A DNA stretch of 64,000 nt from Rhodanobacter sp. 7MK24 (GTDB taxonomy: Bacteria > Pseudomonadota > Gammaproteobacteria > Xanthomonadales > Rhodanobacteraceae): the NCBI RefSeq assembly GCF_014842995.1, contig NZ_JACYXL010000002.1:124001-188000 (forward strand). The letters are read 5' to 3'. How positions within the stretch are numbered: the stretch's first letter is position 1; the number at the start of each line of letters is the position of its first letter. Shown in pieces: positions 18,323 to 27,644 of the stretch. The notes under the pieces were generated by a model that searched no databases, was not told where the DNA came from, and was given only the letters and a program-made list of their open reading frames with translations. The position numbers were made by a program, and so were the translations under genes.

Positions 18323-20086
18323 ATGTCCATCCTGCGACTCTACGCGCGCGTGCTCGCGTTGCTCGCCCCGGAACGCAAGCTGGCGATCGCGCTGACATTA
18401 GCCAACCTCGCGCTGGCCGGCGTGTATTTCCTGGAGCCGGTGCTGTTCGGCCATGTGGTGGATGCGCTTTCCTCCCCCCATGCAGGCAACGCACCACGGC
18501 TGATCACGCTGTGGGCACTGGTCGGCTTCGGCGGCGTGACGGCCGCGGTGTGGGCGTCGCTGCATGCGGATCGCCTCGCACACCGGCGCCGGCTGGCCGC
18601 CATCGCGGCCTTCTTCGAGCATGCAGCCGCGCTGCCGCTGGCCTTCCATGGCGAATACCACACCGGTCGCCTCGCGCGGATCATGAACAACGGCGTGAGC
18701 AACCTGTTCAACCTGTGGCTGAGCTTCTTCCGCGAACACCTGGCCACCTTGCTGTCGCTCTTCGTGATGGTGCCGGTGGCGCTGGCGATGAACTGGAAGC
18801 TGGCGCTGCTGATGATCGCGCTGATGCTCAGTTTCGCGATCTCCAACGCGATCACGGTGCGCCGGACACACAAGGCGCAGGGCGAGGTGGAGGAATTGCA
18901 CAACGAGATCGCCACGCGCGCCGGCGACGTGTTCGGCAACGTCACCGTGGTGCAGAGCTTCACCCGGCTGAGCGCCGAAGCCGCCGCGCTGAAATCGATG
19001 ATGACGCGCGTGCTGGCCGCGCAGTATCCGGTGCTGCGCGGCTGGGCGATCCTGTCGGTGCTGAACCGCGCGGCCAGCACGCTCACCATCGTGGCGATCT
19101 TCGCGCTGGGCGCCTCGCTGCATGCGCGCGGCGAGATCACGGTCGGCGGCATCGTCAGCTTCGTGGGCTTCGCGATCATGCTGATCGGCCGGCTCGAACA
19201 ATTCGCCGGCTTCCTCTCCACGCTGTTCTTCCAGACGCAATCGCTGGAGGACTTCTTCGCTGTGCTCGACCAGCGCCCGGCCATCGTCGACGCGGCGGAC
19301 GCCATCGCGCTGCCGCGCGTGCGCGGCGAGGTGGTGTTCGACAAGGTCAGCTTCGGCTATGACCCGGTGCAACCGGCCTTGCATGAACTGAGCTTCCGCG
19401 CCGCACCGGGCGACACCATCGCCCTGGTCGGCCCCACCGGCGCCGGCAAGAGCACCGCGCTGAGCCTGTTGTACCGCGCCTACGATCCCTCCGGCGGCAC
19501 CCTCACCATCGACGGCCACGACATCCGCAGTGTCACACTCGACTCGCTGCGACAGAACATCGGCGTGGTGTTCCAGGATCCGGGCATGTTCTACCGCTCC
19601 ATCCTCGACAACCTGCGCGTGGGAAAGCCTGACGCGGGCCTGGAAGACATCGAGAAAGCCGTCGCCGCCGCCGAAGCCGCCGCCTTCATCGCGCGCAAGC
19701 CGGAAGGATTGGAGACGCTGGTCGCCGAACGCGGCCGCTCGCTGTCCGGCGGCGAACGCCAGCGCCTCGCCATCGCCCGCGCGATGCTGAAGGACGCACC
19801 CATCCTCGTGCTGGACGAAGCCACCAGCGCGCTGGACAACGCCACCGAAGCGCGCATCCAGCGTGCGCTGGACGCGCTCACCCGCGGCCGTACCACCTTC
19901 GTGATCGCGCACCGCCTGTCCACCGTGCGAAATGCCGACCTGATCCTCGTGCTGGACCAAGGTCGACTGGTGGAACAGGGCCGTTTCGACGAGCTGATCC
20001 GCCGGGGCGGGTTGTTCGCGCGGCTGGCCGAGGACGGCAAATTCGCGCCGGATGCGGAAGAACCAGACACCACCGGAGCGAACTAG
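18323..20086 (+). CDS. ABC exporter, NdvA/MsbA type (fused permease and ATPase)
   Basis: A 587-residue half-transporter: six membrane helices in residues 15-320, then an ATPase with Walker A GPTGAGKST, Q-loop VFQDPGMFY, signature LSGGERQRLA and Walker B ILVLDEATSALD. The sequence of the membrane part (YFLEPVLFGHVVDAL, HTGRLARIMNNGVSNLF) resembles the cyclic beta-1,2-glucan exporter NdvA/ChvA. AAGGAG lies 12 bases upstream. No glucan synthase gene lies in this window, so a lipid or other glycan is also possible. Its stop TAG shares bases with the stop of the convergent P450 gene (CTAG at 20083-20086). Confidence 0.88.
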   Translation: MSILRLYARVLALLAPERKLAIALTLANLALAGVYFLEPVLFGHVVDALSSPHAGNAPRLITLWALVGFGGVTAAVWASLHADRLAHRRRLAAIAAFFEHAAALPLAFHGEYHTGRLARIMNNGVSNLFNLWLSFFREHLATLLSLFVMVPVALAMNWKLALLMIALMLSFAISNAITVRRTHKAQGEVEELHNEIATRAGDVFGNVTVVQSFTRLSAEAAALKSMMTRVLAAQYPVLRGWAILSVLNRAASTLTIVAIFALGASLHARGEITVGGIVSFVGFAIMLIGRLEQFAGFLSTLFFQTQSLEDFFAVLDQRPAIVDAADAIALPRVRGEVVFDKVSFGYDPVQPALHELSFRAAPGDTIALVGPTGAGKSTALSLLYRAYDPSGGTLTIDGHDIRSVTLDSLRQNIGVVFQDPGMFYRSILDNLRVGKPDAGLEDIEKAVAAAEAAAFIARKPEGLETLVAERGRSLSGGERQRLAIARAMLKDAPILVLDEATSALDNATEARIQRALDALTRGRTTFVIAHRLSTVRNADLILVLDQGRLVEQGRFDELIRRGGLFARLAEDGKFAPDAEEPDTTGAN

Positions 20087-21465
20087 GCAAGACGGGTAAA
20101 CCGTACCTGCAACCGCTCCCGCGGTTTCAGCACCAGATCCACCATCGGGGCGGGCAAGTCCGTACCGTGGTCCAATGAAAAATCGTGGCGGCGGATCAGC
20201 CGTGCTGCGATCAACGCCATTTCCACCATGGCGAACTGCTGGCCAAGGCAAAAATGCGGGCCGACGCCGAACGGCATGAAGGCATTGCGCGGGAGCGCCG
20301 GCGCGCCCGGCAGGAAGCGCTCGGGGCGGAACGCATCGGGCTCGGGAAACCAGCGTTCGTCACGATGCAGGTTCCAGATCGGGACTATCACCAGCACACC
20401 CTTGACGATCGTATGGCCGTCGATTTCAACGTTGCGCAAGGCGCGCCGCGAGAACGTCGCCACCGATGGCGGATATAGCCGCATGGCTTCCTTGATCGTG
20501 GCGTTGAGCAGCCGCGCTTCCGCAATGTCTCTCGCCGCCGCGGCATGGTCGTCCGGCAAGCCGCGCACCTCATCGCGCACCTGTGCGGCGATTTCCGGAT
20601 GCGCGGCCATCAATCCCACCCACCAGGTCAACGCCGTCGCCGACGTGTCGTGCCCCGCGCCGAAAAGGCCGACGCAGTTGTTCAGGACTTCTGCGTCGCT
20701 TAGTGCCGCATGCGGCGCCTCGGCCTGTTCGTCGCGCGCCGCCAGCATCAGGCCCAGGATGTCCTCTCCTGCATCTGCGCCATTGGCCATGTCGCGTCTG
20801 CGCGCTTCGATCCGCGCCCGGATCAGGTCGTGGATCACGGCCAGGCTGCGTGCCTTTTCGGTACGCCCCGGATAGGGCAACCATGCCGCCGGTCGCAGCG
20901 GCCAGAAGAGCTCCCGCATCAGTTGTCGCGACAGGGCGCGGATCGCTCCAGACACGGTTGCGGCTTCTTCCAGCCCGTACCGGTAGGAAAACAATGCCCG
21001 CAGGATGACGTCCATGGTGATACGCGTGGTCAATCCTTCCACGTCGACCACGGTGCTGGCGCCAGTCTGGGCCGGCAGCTCACGGCCGGCGCACTCGTCC
21101 GCGGCCGCCGCCATCAATGCCGCGCAAGCCGCGATCCGTTTCGGCGCGAAGGCGGGTGCCAGTATCCGGCGCTGACGCTCCCACGCAGCGCCTTCAGTCG
21201 TGATCACGTTGGCGCCATGCACCGACTGCATGATCTCCAGCACGCGCTGGTCTTTCACGAAATCATCCTGGTGGTTCACCAGTACCTGCCGCGCCGCCTC
21301 GGGCCGGAAGAGATAGTAGATATCGGTGGAGAGCACCTTCAGCTTCACGGTATCGCCGTGCCGCGCACGCAGTTGCGCGACGAAGCCGAACGGATCGCGA
21401 CGGATGGCCTGCAGCAACGGCAGGCCGAGGGGCCACGGCCTGACGGTCGCCTGTTGCGATGTCAT
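20083..21465 (-). CDS. Cytochrome P450
   Basis: A 460-residue soluble P450 monooxygenase. Features in order: ERQRRILAPAFAP in the C helix; the I-helix oxygen motif FGAGHDTSATAL; ExxR in KEAMRLYPP; and the haem ligand loop PFGVGPHFCLGQQFA with its cysteine. It resembles fatty-acid or alkane-type P450s more than camphor-type ones. No ferredoxin or reductase gene is adjacent, so electrons must come from elsewhere. The ATG at 21465 overlaps the stop of the upstream TetR gene (ATGA), so both form one transcript and expression is probably controlled by that repressor. Confidence 0.95.
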   Translation of the reverse strand: MTSQQATVRPWPLGLPLLQAIRRDPFGFVAQLRARHGDTVKLKVLSTDIYYLFRPEAARQVLVNHQDDFVKDQRVLEIMQSVHGANVITTEGAAWERQRRILAPAFAPKRIAACAALMAAAADECAGRELPAQTGASTVVDVEGLTTRITMDVILRALFSYRYGLEEAATVSGAIRALSRQLMRELFWPLRPAAWLPYPGRTEKARSLAVIHDLIRARIEARRRDMANGADAGEDILGLMLAARDEQAEAPHAALSDAEVLNNCVGLFGAGHDTSATALTWWVGLMAAHPEIAAQVRDEVRGLPDDHAAAARDIAEARLLNATIKEAMRLYPPSVATFSRRALRNVEIDGHTIVKGVLVIVPIWNLHRDERWFPEPDAFRPERFLPGAPALPRNAFMPFGVGPHFCLGQQFAMVEMALIAARLIRRHDFSLDHGTDLPAPMVDLVLKPRERLQVRFTRLA

Positions 21466-22151
21466 CGGCTTCTCCTGGGGTTTGTCTTGCCGGTCGAAAT
21501 CGACTTTCGCGCGTCGCCCGGCTTGTTTGCGGCGGCACCGTTCATCAGCAAGGCAAATGCCTGCAGGAAGGCTGCCGTCAGATCGGTATCGGGATAGAGC
21601 AGCCAATGCGTGACCGCGCCGTACAGCAGGTATTGCAGCGACCAGGCAAGTTGCTCGGCAGGAATGGCCCTGGCCACTTCGCTGCCTTGCTGCGCGGCAC
21701 GAAACATCGCAGTCAGCGCATTCCATGTCACCGTGCTGCCGGCATCCTGGATAGCGCCGTTCTCGGCCGAATCGGCGATGCCGTGGAGATAACGCAAATA
21801 GGGCGGCAGGTAGGCACGCTTCGCCGCATGCCACGCGGCGGATTCGCGCAGCAGGAACTGCATGCGCGACACGAAGCTGCGGTGGGTCGCGAGCTGATCG
21901 GCGAGTGCAGCCATGCCTTCGACAATCTCGTCCCGGAGGTGGTGCGCAACCAGCGCCTCCTTCATCGGGAAGTAGCTGTACAAGGTGGCTTTCGCCACGT
22001 CGCCTTCGACGGCGATCCGCTCCATCGTGACCGCCTCGTAGCCGTATTCCTCGAACAATGTGAAGGCAATGGTCGCGAGGTGCGAGGCCGTCTGCTGCCG
22101 CTTTCGTTGCCTGCGACCTGTGGGCTCGGAGGTCGGTTTTGCGTCCTTCAT
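21462..22151 (-). CDS. TetR-family transcriptional regulator of the P450 gene
   Basis: A 229-residue repressor with N-terminal helix-turn-helix (RQQTASHLATIAFTLFEEYG ... GDVAKATLYSYFPMKEAL) and a helical ligand domain. It is the first gene of a two-gene operon with the P450 and overlaps it by four bases. Two palindromes lie within 45 bases upstream of its start, the expected position for autoregulation. The likely inducer is the P450 substrate or a related lipophilic compound; this is inference from gene order. Confidence 0.92.
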   Translation of the reverse strand: MKDAKPTSEPTGRRQRKRQQTASHLATIAFTLFEEYGYEAVTMERIAVEGDVAKATLYSYFPMKEALVAHHLRDEIVEGMAALADQLATHRSFVSRMQFLLRESAAWHAAKRAYLPPYLRYLHGIADSAENGAIQDAGSTVTWNALTAMFRAAQQGSEVARAIPAEQLAWSLQYLLYGAVTHWLLYPDTDLTAAFLQAFALLMNGAAANKPGDARKSISTGKTNPRRSR

Positions 22152-22163
22152 ACAGCCCCAAAA

Positions 22164-22195
22164 TTTGAACTACGTTCAAAACCATACGTCGTATG
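22164..22195. promoter_or_regulatory. Paired palindromes upstream of TetR-P450 operon
   Basis: TTTGAAC-TAC-GTTCAAA (22164-22180) is a perfect 7+3+7 inverted repeat. CATACG-T-CGTATG (22183-22195) is a second perfect one. They are separated by two bases and lie 13 bases from the TetR start codon, a typical place for a TetR operator overlapping its own promoter. Confidence 0.7.
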
Positions 22196-22404
22196 ATTTT
22201 GTATCGTCAAGATGAGCACGCTTTCATCGCCGGAAGCAAAAGGGCGTGATGCGGCTCTGGATCGGTCGAATTTCCTTGAGCGTCGATCCGAAATCCGGAT
22301 GCATCCGGTGATGCTGGGAGCACGCCTCGACAAGAGAGCCGTGTAACAGGGACAATCCGGAGCGCTCAGCGCCATTAGCGCTCAACTCAGGGGATGGACG
22401 AAAC

Positions 22405-22911
22405 ATGCGTAATTTCGCACTGGCCTTGCTTTGCCTTGCCGGCCTGTCGGCTTGTGGTGCCCACGCCTTCAAGCCACAGGAATATCCATTGCGTGCCGGA
22501 TTGATTCCGTCATTCCTCAGTGCCGGCACCGTCACGGTTGGCAGCACCCAGTCGAATGCAGAGCCCGTGGTCGTATCGTCCTACGCAGGCATTTCACTCA
22601 CTTCGAGTCTGAAAGACATCACGGATGTCATGGTTCAACAGACCCGCGAAGAAATCGGCAAGAACGGCCAAATTTCCCCTGGCTCCCCCAAGACGCTATC
22701 GATCAAGGTGGACTCCTTGGTCAGCAAGTACATCGCCTTCTACTACAAGAGCACGATCGAATTCGAAGTGACCTTGGGCAATGGCGAAACCATCAAGGAA
22801 ACCGTGCATCACGCCAGCGGCGAATTACCTCAGGACCTCGACGGCTGCATCGCCGAAGGCGTCATGGTGATGCTGAACGATTCCCGTATCCGAACCTACC
22901 TTGCAGGCTGA
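22405..22911 (+). CDS. Putative lipoprotein of unknown function
   Basis: A 168-residue protein with a lipoprotein signal: RNFALALLCLAGLSAC with the lipidated Cys at residue 17. The mature part is soluble, about 150 residues, with alternating strands (LSIKVDSLVSKYIAFYYKSTIEFEVTL) that suggest a small beta-rich domain. I do not recognise the family. It is separated from the P450 operon by 250 bases and lies immediately before the truncated helicase copy, at the edge of the accessory block. The region upstream (22196-22404) shows no other gene. Confidence 0.72.
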   Translation: MRNFALALLCLAGLSACGAHAFKPQEYPLRAGLIPSFLSAGTVTVGSTQSNAEPVVVSSYAGISLTSSLKDITDVMVQQTREEIGKNGQISPGSPKTLSIKVDSLVSKYIAFYYKSTIEFEVTLGNGETIKETVHHASGELPQDLDGCIAEGVMVMLNDSRIRTYLAG

Positions 22912-22931
22912 GCCCGGAGGGTCGGCATCAT

Positions 22932-23303
22932 TCAACCCGGCGCCAGCAGTGCGTCCAGATCGTCCTGGTCGAAGCTGAGCTTCTCGCGGCTGCCGCCGCC
23001 TTCGAGCACGGCTTTGGCGAGTTCGGCCTTGCGCGCCTTCAGCTCCTCGATGCGCTCTTCCACCGTGCCGACTCGTATGGCTCCAAGGGAGCAGGTCAAG
23101 AGCAGGAACGGCGACACTTCGCCCTGCTGGAACTGCTGCACCGGCGTGGCGCGGTCGCGGTCGCGCGTTTCGCCGACAAGGGTGACGTAGGTGATGTGGC
23201 GGCGATCCAGCTCCTGCGCGACCAGCTTGAGCATGCCGATGAACTGCGAGAACAGCAGCACCTTGCGGCATTCGTCGAGCAACGGCGCCAAGGGCAGCAT
23301 GTC
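22932..23303 (-). pseudogene. Internally deleted duplicate of SNF2 helicase 3' end
   Basis: This stretch repeats the 3' end of the intact helicase gene at 29069. The first 120 or so bases match at about 95% by hand. Then 158 bases of the intact copy (about 29207-29364) are replaced by 29 unrelated bases (23070-23098), keeping the frame but removing the conserved helicase motifs including AHRIGQ. A 6-base CGGTCG-type duplication and another 6-base insertion follow. Similarity ends near 23303, eight bases before the permease stop codon. Without ATPase lobe 1 it cannot work. It has the same orientation as the intact gene. Confidence 0.88.
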
Positions 23304-23311
23304 GCGCGGCC

Positions 23312-24544
23312 TCACTCGTCGCGGATCGCCGCGATCGGATCGAGTGCGGCTGCTTGGCGTGCTGGGTAAATACTGAAGCCTAGGCCGATCGCCACGCAGA
23401 CCAGCACCGAGACCAGCACGCCTAGTGGCGCCCAGGCGACCTGCCAGCCGGCGAAGGCGGCGATGGCATAGGCCAAAGCCGCGCCGAACACCATGCCGAT
23501 CAGCGCGCCGGCGATACAGATCACCAGCGCCTCGCGCAGGAAGCGTTGCACGATGTCCTGCCTGCGCGCACCGATCGCTCGCAGCAGGCCGATCTCGCGG
23601 CGCCGCTCCAGCACGCTGGCCAGCATGATGTTCATGATGCCGATGCCGCCGACCAGCAGGCTGACACCCGCGATCGAGCCCATCACCACGCTGAAGATGC
23701 GCTGCGTCTTCTGGTTCTGCTGGTACAACTGCTGCGGCACCACCACTTGGTAGTCGTCGATGCCGGCGTGACGCTGGTCGAGCAACGCGGTCAACACGCG
23801 CGCGCCGGCGGTGAGCTCGCCGGGGCTCTTCAGCTGCAGCAGGAAACGATCGATCTCATCTTCCATCGGCTGGAAACGGAAGCGCGCCCGCACGCTGGCC
23901 AGCGGCACGAAAATGCGGTTGCTGTCCGCATCCAGTGCCACGCCTTCGAACTTGTCCTGCCCGAGATCCCGGTCGGCCAGCACGCCGACCACGCGCAGCC
24001 ACACCTGATTGACCTTGAGCAGTCGCCCCAGCGCCTTGCCATCCGGAAACAGCTCGTGCGCGGCCTGATGACCCAGCACGGCCACCGCAGCCAACGTGAT
24101 GTCGTCGTGTGCGGTCAGCTCGCGTCCGGCAGCCACGCGCAATGAGGCAAGTGGAAAATAATCCGGACTGACGCCGCTGACCCCGGCCTCGGCCTGTCCC
24201 TCGCCGCTGAACACGGCCCAATGCTTGATCCGCTTCTCGGCAGCATAACGTTCGGCCGATGGCACCACGTCCAGTGCGGCACGCGCGTCGGCCACGGTGA
24301 GCCCCAGGCTGCGCATGCGCGCTTCCTTCAGCGCATCGCCATCCTGCGGTTTGGCCTCGACGATCAGATTGTGCAAACCCAGGCTTTCCACCAGCCTCAG
24401 CGCTTCGCGCCGGCTGCCCTCGCCCACACCCTGCATGGCGACGATCGCGCCTACACCGAAGATCATGCCAAGCAGGGTGAGCAGGGTGCGCAGCTTGCGC
24501 CGCGACAGCTCCTCGATGGCTTCGCGCCAGCTCGCGGCGATCAC
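23312..24544 (-). CDS. MacB/FtsX-like ABC transporter permease
   Basis: A 410-residue inner-membrane subunit of a type VII (MacB-like) ABC exporter. One helix at residues 15-40 (RKLRTLLTLLGMIFGVGAIV) precedes a large periplasmic MacB-PCD domain. Three helices form the C-terminal FtsX domain with GIGIMNIMLASVLERRREIGLLRAIGAR and the final ALDPIAAIRDE. It lacks a fused ATPase, which is supplied by the operon's first gene. The start is GTG, and GTGA overlaps the stop of the upstream adaptor gene. It is the last of four tightly coupled genes. Confidence 0.92.
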   Translation of the reverse strand: MIAASWREAIEELSRRKLRTLLTLLGMIFGVGAIVAMQGVGEGSRREALRLVESLGLHNLIVEAKPQDGDALKEARMRSLGLTVADARAALDVVPSAERYAAEKRIKHWAVFSGEGQAEAGVSGVSPDYFPLASLRVAAGRELTAHDDITLAAVAVLGHQAAHELFPDGKALGRLLKVNQVWLRVVGVLADRDLGQDKFEGVALDADSNRIFVPLASVRARFRFQPMEDEIDRFLLQLKSPGELTAGARVLTALLDQRHAGIDDYQVVVPQQLYQQNQKTQRIFSVVMGSIAGVSLLVGGIGIMNIMLASVLERRREIGLLRAIGARRQDIVQRFLREALVICIAGALIGMVFGAALAYAIAAFAGWQVAWAPLGVLVSVLVCVAIGLGFSIYPARQAAALDPIAAIRDE

Positions 24545-25749
24545 TTCGCCTCCTTCGCAGCCGCCGCGAGCAGGACGGCATCGCCAGGCTGCAGGCCAGC
24601 CAGCACCTGGGTACGGGTGGGGCCACGCACGCCAAGTTCGAGTCGACGCGCCTGCAGCCGCCCATCGGCCAGCACCCGTACTACGGCCTGGTCGCCATCC
24701 TGACCCAGAGCAAGATTGGGCACGCTGTAGCCACGCCCGACCTGCAACAGCACGATGCTGGCGTCGAAGCGTTGGCCCGGCACCCAGCCATAGCGACGCG
24801 CCACGCTCAACGGCACGCTGGCCTTCAGCGCGAGGTATTTCACCGGACTTTCCTGACTGCGCGGCTGTGCGGCTGTGGCCACCCAGTCGATCTTGCTGCT
24901 TGCCCGTTCGGCGGGCACACCCCAGCGATGCAACTCCACGGCATCACCCACCCGGATGCCCTGAGCCTCGATTTGCGGCACGAACAGCTCCACTTCCAGG
25001 GCATCAAGGTCAGGCAATTTGGCGAAGCTGTCACCGGTGAAAAGAGTGCTGCCCACCTGTGGCAATTGCTGCGCCCAGTTGCGCTCCAGCATCAGTACGC
25101 CGGCATGTGGCGCCCGCAATTCCAGCGCATCGAGATCGCCCTGCTTCTGCTTCTCCACGGTGGCGTAGTTGCTGCGTTGGGCGTCCAGCACAGCCAGCTC
25201 GGCCTCGCCGCGCGCGATCGACTGCTGTTCGCGCCACTGCAGGATGCGCTGGCGCACTTCCAGATAATGCGCATCCTGCACTGCATCGAGGATGTCGTTG
25301 CGTGCCATCGCCTCCAATGGCACGTTCGCGTAACGCTCGGCAATCGCGTATTGCGTCTCCACCTGAGTGAGGTCGACACCCAGCTGACCGCGCTTGACGG
25401 CCAGCTCGGCCTGCTCCCCAGCGCGCTCCAACGTGTTGCGGTCGAGGTCGATTTTCGCCTCGGCAAGATCCTGCTTGCTCTGTTCGGCCGAAAAACGAGC
25501 AACCAGCTCGCCTTTCTCCACCCGGCTGCCGTCCGGCAACATCCAGCTGAGCTGGCGCGACGTCCATTGTGTGCCCGGCACCAGCAGCGACGTGGGATGG
25601 GTCGACTGCAACTCGCCCTCGCCGTGCACGGTGAACTGCAATGGCCCGGGTTGCGCCCGCTCCAGCACCAGGCCATCCGTGGCGGCGTGGCGGCAGCCGC
25701 CCAACAACAAGGACAGCAGGCAGAGCAGGCCTGCACCGTGCGTCTTCAT
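24541..25749 (-). CDS. Lipoprotein periplasmic adaptor of an export system (HlyD/MacA-like)
   Basis: A 402-residue membrane-fusion protein with a lipobox (LLSLLLGGC, Cys at residue 19), so anchored by lipid rather than by a helix. It has a split lipoyl domain (SWMLPDGSRVEKGELVARF and later LRAPHAGVLML), a coiled-coil hairpin of about 110 residues between them, and a beta-barrel/membrane-proximal part at the C-terminus. In tripartite pumps this protein connects the permease to an outer-membrane channel. ATGA overlaps join it to the double adaptor upstream. No TolC-like gene is in the operon. Confidence 0.88.
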   Translation of the reverse strand: MKTHGAGLLCLLSLLLGGCRHAATDGLVLERAQPGPLQFTVHGEGELQSTHPTSLLVPGTQWTSRQLSWMLPDGSRVEKGELVARFSAEQSKQDLAEAKIDLDRNTLERAGEQAELAVKRGQLGVDLTQVETQYAIAERYANVPLEAMARNDILDAVQDAHYLEVRQRILQWREQQSIARGEAELAVLDAQRSNYATVEKQKQGDLDALELRAPHAGVLMLERNWAQQLPQVGSTLFTGDSFAKLPDLDALEVELFVPQIEAQGIRVGDAVELHRWGVPAERASSKIDWVATAAQPRSQESPVKYLALKASVPLSVARRYGWVPGQRFDASIVLLQVGRGYSVPNLALGQDGDQAVVRVLADGRLQARRLELGVRGPTRTQVLAGLQPGDAVLLAAAAKEAK

Positions 25750-27644
25750 TGCGTCGTCGCTCCCTGCGCAGGAATGTCGACCTGTACCGTCTGGCCCGGC
25801 TTGAGTCCGGCCAGCCCCTGATCCAGCGTCACCACCAGATCGACCACCGGCACCGCGTCCACCCGCGAGCGGCTGTGCACCGTGTTGCCGATCTCGGCGA
25901 TGCGTCCGTCCAGACCGCGTTCACCGCCCCCGGAGAGCACCACGCGCACCCGCTGGCCAATCTGCGCACGATCAAGGTCACGCTCGGGCAATGCGGCACG
26001 CACGGCCAGCGTCGAAAGATCCGGCATCTGCGCCACCGACTGACCCATCCAGATCTGCGAACCGACGTCCACCCTGCCGCCGTCGAAGCTGCTCTGGTGC
26101 AGCACGATGCCGTCCCGCGGAGCGGGCACCGTGAGCGAGGCCAGCGCAGCTTTCAGCTTGGCCACTTCCGCATCTAGCTGGGTTACCTCAGCATCGGCCA
26201 TGCGCTGCTCGGCGGTGCGCTCGGTAGCGGCCACATGAGCGCGCTGCGCGGTGAGCGCGTAGCGGCGCTCGGCCTTGCTCCGCGCGATCACCAGTTTGCT
26301 GTAGTCCACCCGCGCGACGTATTCCTTCGGCTGGTTCGCCTTGCGCATGGCCTTGTCGAGATCGGCCTTGGCCTGTGCGGTGGCGAGTTCCGCCTCACGT
26401 GCACGGTCCGCCAGATCCAGCCGCAACTGTTCCTGCCTGCGTCGCTTCTCGTCGAGCTGGCCTTGCTTGGTGGTGAGGTCCTTCATCACCGTGGTGCCTT
26501 CGAACACCACTACCGGGTCGCCCTTCTTCACTTTGGCGCCGTCGCCCGCCATCTGGGTCACAGTCATCTGCCACAACCCGTCCACCGCCGGCGGCGAAAT
26601 CGCCAGGCTGCGCTGGGCATAGATCTCTCCGTCCACTTGCAGCAGCTTGCCCGGGTCCGGCAACCCTGTGGACTCGCGATCGCCCGGATCGTCGAGGTCG
26701 CTGTCCAGGCGTACGCTCATACCCTGCAGCAGCGCCATGTGCAGGTCGGCTGGCAAACTCACGCCAACCTCCACGTAGCGACCGTCACCCCAGGCGCTCT
26801 TGCTGGAAGGCGCCCCCGCAATCGTGCGGATGCGACCGATGGCATCGTGACCCGGCAGCGCGTCGAAATGCAGGCGCAGCGGCATGCCCACGTGCAGGCC
26901 GGCGCTGTCGGGCTCCAGCACCCAGCCACGCACGGCGTAGCCGTTGCCCGTACCTACCACTTCACCCACCTCGGTGCCGGGATAACTGGACGAACCCTCT
27001 TCGTAGCGGCTACCGGCGCCGAACAGATTGTCGAAACCATGCACCGCCGTGCCGTCATGCTCGGCCCGCACCACCGCACGCGCCACCTGACCTTGATAGA
27101 AACCCAGCGACAACTGTTGCTTGCGCAGTTCCAGCGCACCATCCTCGCTTCGCCGTGTCACTGCAGCAGCAGCCTGCGAAGCCTCCGTTTTCTTCAACGC
27201 CAGTGCCTGTTCGGTGCGGCGCATCTCGCCCTGGTAGCGGTCGTAGTTGAGTGCGGAGATCAACGCCCTCGGGATGGCCGCGTCCACTGCGGCAGTGTCG
27301 CGTTCGGCTTGCGCATCGGCCAGCGCCAGGTCCGCATCGACCTGCTTGAGCTCAAGCTCGGCGATTTCCTTGGCGGTCTTCGCCTCCGTCTGTTCAATCT
27401 GCGCCTGCAGGGTGCGCAACTGGCTCTCGGCCGGACCAGCGTCGATGCGCAGCAGCTCGTCGCCCTTGCGTACCCGGTTGCCATCGCCTACGTAGTAGCG
27501 CAGCACCACCGGCGAGCTGAGCGATGGCGGCGTATAGATGCCCTGTGCGCCGTTCACCTGCACTTCGCCGGTGAACACCACGGCACCGGCCCCTGCCGGA
27601 ACGAACACGAGCAGCAACGCCAGGGCCTCAGGCCAACGAATCAT
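25746..27644 (-). CDS. Tandem-fused double HlyD-like adaptor protein
   Basis: A 632-residue exported protein (signal WPEALALLLVFVPAGAGA) about twice the length of a usual adaptor. Residues 25-330 form one module: lipoyl half LRYYVGDGNRVRKGDELLRID, long coiled coil (about 70-190), second lipoyl half and beta-barrel. Residues 335-632 repeat the plan: MAGDGAKVKKGDPVVVFEG, another coiled coil (about 390-510), VPAPRDGIVLHQSSFDGGRV and a final beta-barrel with GLKPGQTVQVDIPAQG. With the next gene the operon thus encodes three adaptor modules. The ATG at 27644 overlaps the ATPase gene by 17 bases. Confidence 0.85.
   Translation of the reverse strand: MIRWPEALALLLVFVPAGAGAVVFTGEVQVNGAQGIYTPPSLSSPVVLRYYVGDGNRVRKGDELLRIDAGPAESQLRTLQAQIEQTEAKTAKEIAELELKQVDADLALADAQAERDTAAVDAAIPRALISALNYDRYQGEMRRTEQALALKKTEASQAAAAVTRRSEDGALELRKQQLSLGFYQGQVARAVVRAEHDGTAVHGFDNLFGAGSRYEEGSSSYPGTEVGEVVGTGNGYAVRGWVLEPDSAGLHVGMPLRLHFDALPGHDAIGRIRTIAGAPSSKSAWGDGRYVEVGVSLPADLHMALLQGMSVRLDSDLDDPGDRESTGLPDPGKLLQVDGEIYAQRSLAISPPAVDGLWQMTVTQMAGDGAKVKKGDPVVVFEGTTVMKDLTTKQGQLDEKRRRQEQLRLDLADRAREAELATAQAKADLDKAMRKANQPKEYVARVDYSKLVIARSKAERRYALTAQRAHVAATERTAEQRMADAEVTQLDAEVAKLKAALASLTVPAPRDGIVLHQSSFDGGRVDVGSQIWMGQSVAQMPDLSTLAVRAALPERDLDRAQIGQRVRVVLSGGGERGLDGRIAEIGNTVHSRSRVDAVPVVDLVVTLDQGLAGLKPGQTVQVDIPAQGATTQ

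Noticed and set aside
20083-22185. A 700-residue open frame that looks like an extended P450
   Set aside because: Only the part from 21465 is P450. The upstream part is an out-of-frame reading of the TetR gene and is arginine-rich shadow sequence.
22932-23315. Calling the short helicase-like frame a functional small helicase
   Set aside because: It lacks the ATPase lobe and has lost the conserved motif region of lobe 2; it is a truncated duplicate.
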